A DNA stretch of 6,386 nucleotides, taken from positions 1-6,386 of the forward strand of contig JAIRUL010000087.1 in assembly GCA_031254445.1 (NCBI GenBank), given 5' to 3'. Under the pieces are notes generated by a model, which made no database searches, was not told where the DNA came from, and worked only from the letters and a program-made list of their open reading frames with translations. Position 1 is the stretch's first letter. Every line of letters starts with the position of its first letter. This DNA comes from Chitinispirillales bacterium. GTDB taxonomy: Bacteria; Fibrobacterota; Chitinivibrionia; Chitinivibrionales; Chitinispirillaceae. Positions 5,511-6,386 of the stretch are shown piece by piece. The translations under genes and the position numbers were made by a program.

Positions 5511-6386
5511 TGCCCCGCCTCGCCGGCCTTAGCCTCCGCCCCGGCCCCGTCCGCCGGTTTCGCCCCGCCGGAGCCCGGAACCAAGTCCGCGTTGAACTCC
5601 ACGTCGGCTTTCGAGCGGATGTCGGATATCAGCCGCTCCGACTCGCCCTTTTGGGCGATGTTCGACAGCCGCGAGACTATCTCGTCGCGCACCTCGTCTA
5701 GCGAGGCAATCGTCCCCTTGTCGAAGCGGCCCACCACCCGCAGGATGTGGAAGCCCTCGTCCGAGCGGTAGGGCCCCGTTATAGAGGGGACAGCCGCGGA
5801 CAAGACCGCCGTGCGCACCACCGGCGGGATGGCGTCAATGGCCACGTAAGGGACGCCGTCGTCAAGCCCCACCGGAACCTTAGAGTGCGTTTTCGCAAGG
5901 CTCTTGAAAGTCTCCGGCGTCGCCGTGCGGCGCACTTCCCACGCCACGTTCAGGTCTTCCACCAAGATATCCTCATAGCGCGCCACGTTGTGGTCGCGGA
6001 CGAACTGCTCGCGGTTCGTCTCGTAGTACTCGCGCACCGCCTGCTCGCTCACCTCGGCGCCGCCCTTAGACGCGCCGCGGCTTATGACCTCGGCGCTCAG
6101 GAGATCCTTGCGCATCTTCTCAAGGCGCGCCTTTATCTCCGGCTCCTCGCTTATCTTGAGCCGCAGCGCCTCCTGGTAGAGCAGCTCAGTGTTTATCCAC
6201 TGCCCCACGTACTGGATGTTCTGCTCGCGCGTTATCACGTCGCTGTACTCCGCGGGGATGCTCGCGTTGAGCTCCTCAAGGGTCAGATAGGCGCTGCCGA
6301 CGCGGGCGACTATCGGGCCTTCGGGCTTCTTGGAAGCCTGCTCGCGCTGGCAGGACGGCGCGCTTAGCGTTAGCGCGAGCGTTAGC
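5507..6386 (-). CDS. PpiC/SurA-family parvulin lipoprotein, 5' end outside window
   Basis: Probable periplasmic folding factor, membrane-anchored by a lipid. The frame is open to the window edge: 292 residues are visible and the true start lies beyond it. A GTG at 6238 is in frame but should not be taken as the start, because typical family sequence precedes it. The visible N-terminus LTLALTLSAPSC looks like the end of a lipoprotein signal peptide, with Cys at visible residue 12. The lipobox is relaxed (Ala at -3, Ser at -1). GPIVARVGSAYLTLEEL (visible 23-39) is the usual opening of the PpiC/PrsA/SurA chaperone domain. A parvulin-like domain follows at about 135-220, ending in GFHILRV with His213. 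The N-terminal catalytic His is replaced by Asp139, and the GGDLG loop by GLDDG. The last 22 residues are a Gly/Ala/Lys-rich tail. The stop overlaps the start of the SurA-like gene, so the two are probably made together. Confidence 0.83.
   Translation of the reverse strand, partial: LTLALTLSAPSCQREQASKKPEGPIVARVGSAYLTLEELNASIPAEYSDVITREQNIQYVGQWINTELLYQEALRLKISEEPEIKARLEKMRKDLLSAEVISRGASKGGAEVSEQAVREYYETNREQFVRDHNVARYEDILVEDLNVAWEVRRTATPETFKSLAKTHSKVPVGLDDGVPYVAIDAIPPVVRTAVLSAAVPSITGPYRSDEGFHILRVVGRFDKGTIASLDEVRDEIVSRLSNIAQKGESERLISDIRSKADVEFNADLVPGSGGAKPADGAGAEAKAGEAGQ
5518..5521 (-). promoter_or_regulatory. Ribosome binding site supporting the GTG start of the SurA-like gene
   Basis: GAGG on the minus strand lies 7 bases before GTG 5510, a good Shine-Dalgarno spacing. 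The in-frame ATG codons at 5501 and 5492 have purine-rich stretches only about 3 bases upstream, too close for normal initiation. This favours the GTG start and coupling to the upstream parvulin gene, whose last codons contain this site. Confidence 0.5.
6367..6386 (-). repeat. Short 12-bp direct repeat in the lipoprotein signal sequence
   Basis: GCGTTAGC occurs at 6367-6374 and again at 6379-6386 on the plus strand, a 12-base period that keeps the reading frame and encodes Leu-Thr-Leu-Ala-Leu-Thr-Leu in the hydrophobic part of the signal peptide. The array may continue beyond the window edge. Confidence 0.4.

Noticed and set aside
5747..6367. Plus-strand open frame (206 codons) opposite the parvulin lipoprotein gene
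   Set aside because: Arg/His/Leu-rich composition and no family signature; it is a shadow of the minus-strand gene.
1..6386. CRISPR array, tRNA/rRNA, insertion sequence, toxin-antitoxin or defence genes
   Set aside because: Nearly every base lies in five identified genes or two short gaps, and no such signature was seen on either strand.

Overview
The window holds five protein-coding genes, all on the minus strand, so they read from high to low coordinates. They belong to the cell envelope of a Gram-negative (diderm) bacterium: two periplasmic parvulin-type chaperones, a class I SAM-dependent methyltransferase, the cell-division ABC ATPase FtsE, and a long polysaccharide-export protein built from SLBB modules. 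The DNA is GC-rich, yet ATA is the commonest isoleucine codon in the SLBB gene. The multi-SLBB export protein, its lack of a visible Shine-Dalgarno site and the tandem parvulin genes are compatible with the Fibrobacterota/Bacteroidota side of bacterial diversity, but that placement is an inference and no marker gene here settles it.

Region by region, in transcription order: 6386-5507 is a PpiC/SurA-family lipoprotein whose first residues lie beyond the window. 5510-3879 is a second, longer SurA-like protein; its GTG start overlaps the previous stop by 4 bases. After a 90-base gap with no convincing terminator comes the methyltransferase (3788-3045). One base separates its stop from the start of ftsE (3043-2345). 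These four genes look like one transcription unit. An AT-rich gap of 82 bases (2263-2344) with a perfect 11-bp inverted repeat follows. The SLBB gene (2262-1) then runs out of the window without a stop.

The two parvulin proteins would escort outer-membrane proteins across the periplasm. FtsE would power the FtsEX complex that regulates septal peptidoglycan hydrolysis, although no ftsX follows it here. The SLBB protein would form or line an outer-membrane/periplasmic channel for capsule or exopolysaccharide. The methyltransferase substrate is unknown.

I found no RNA gene, CRISPR array, insertion sequence, toxin-antitoxin pair, phage gene or defence system. The window looks like ordinary envelope housekeeping. 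Its most notable points are degenerate active sites in all three parvulin domains, a 10-residue repeat in the SurA linker, the absence of ftsX beside ftsE, the repeat-rich gap before the SLBB gene, and the codon bias.
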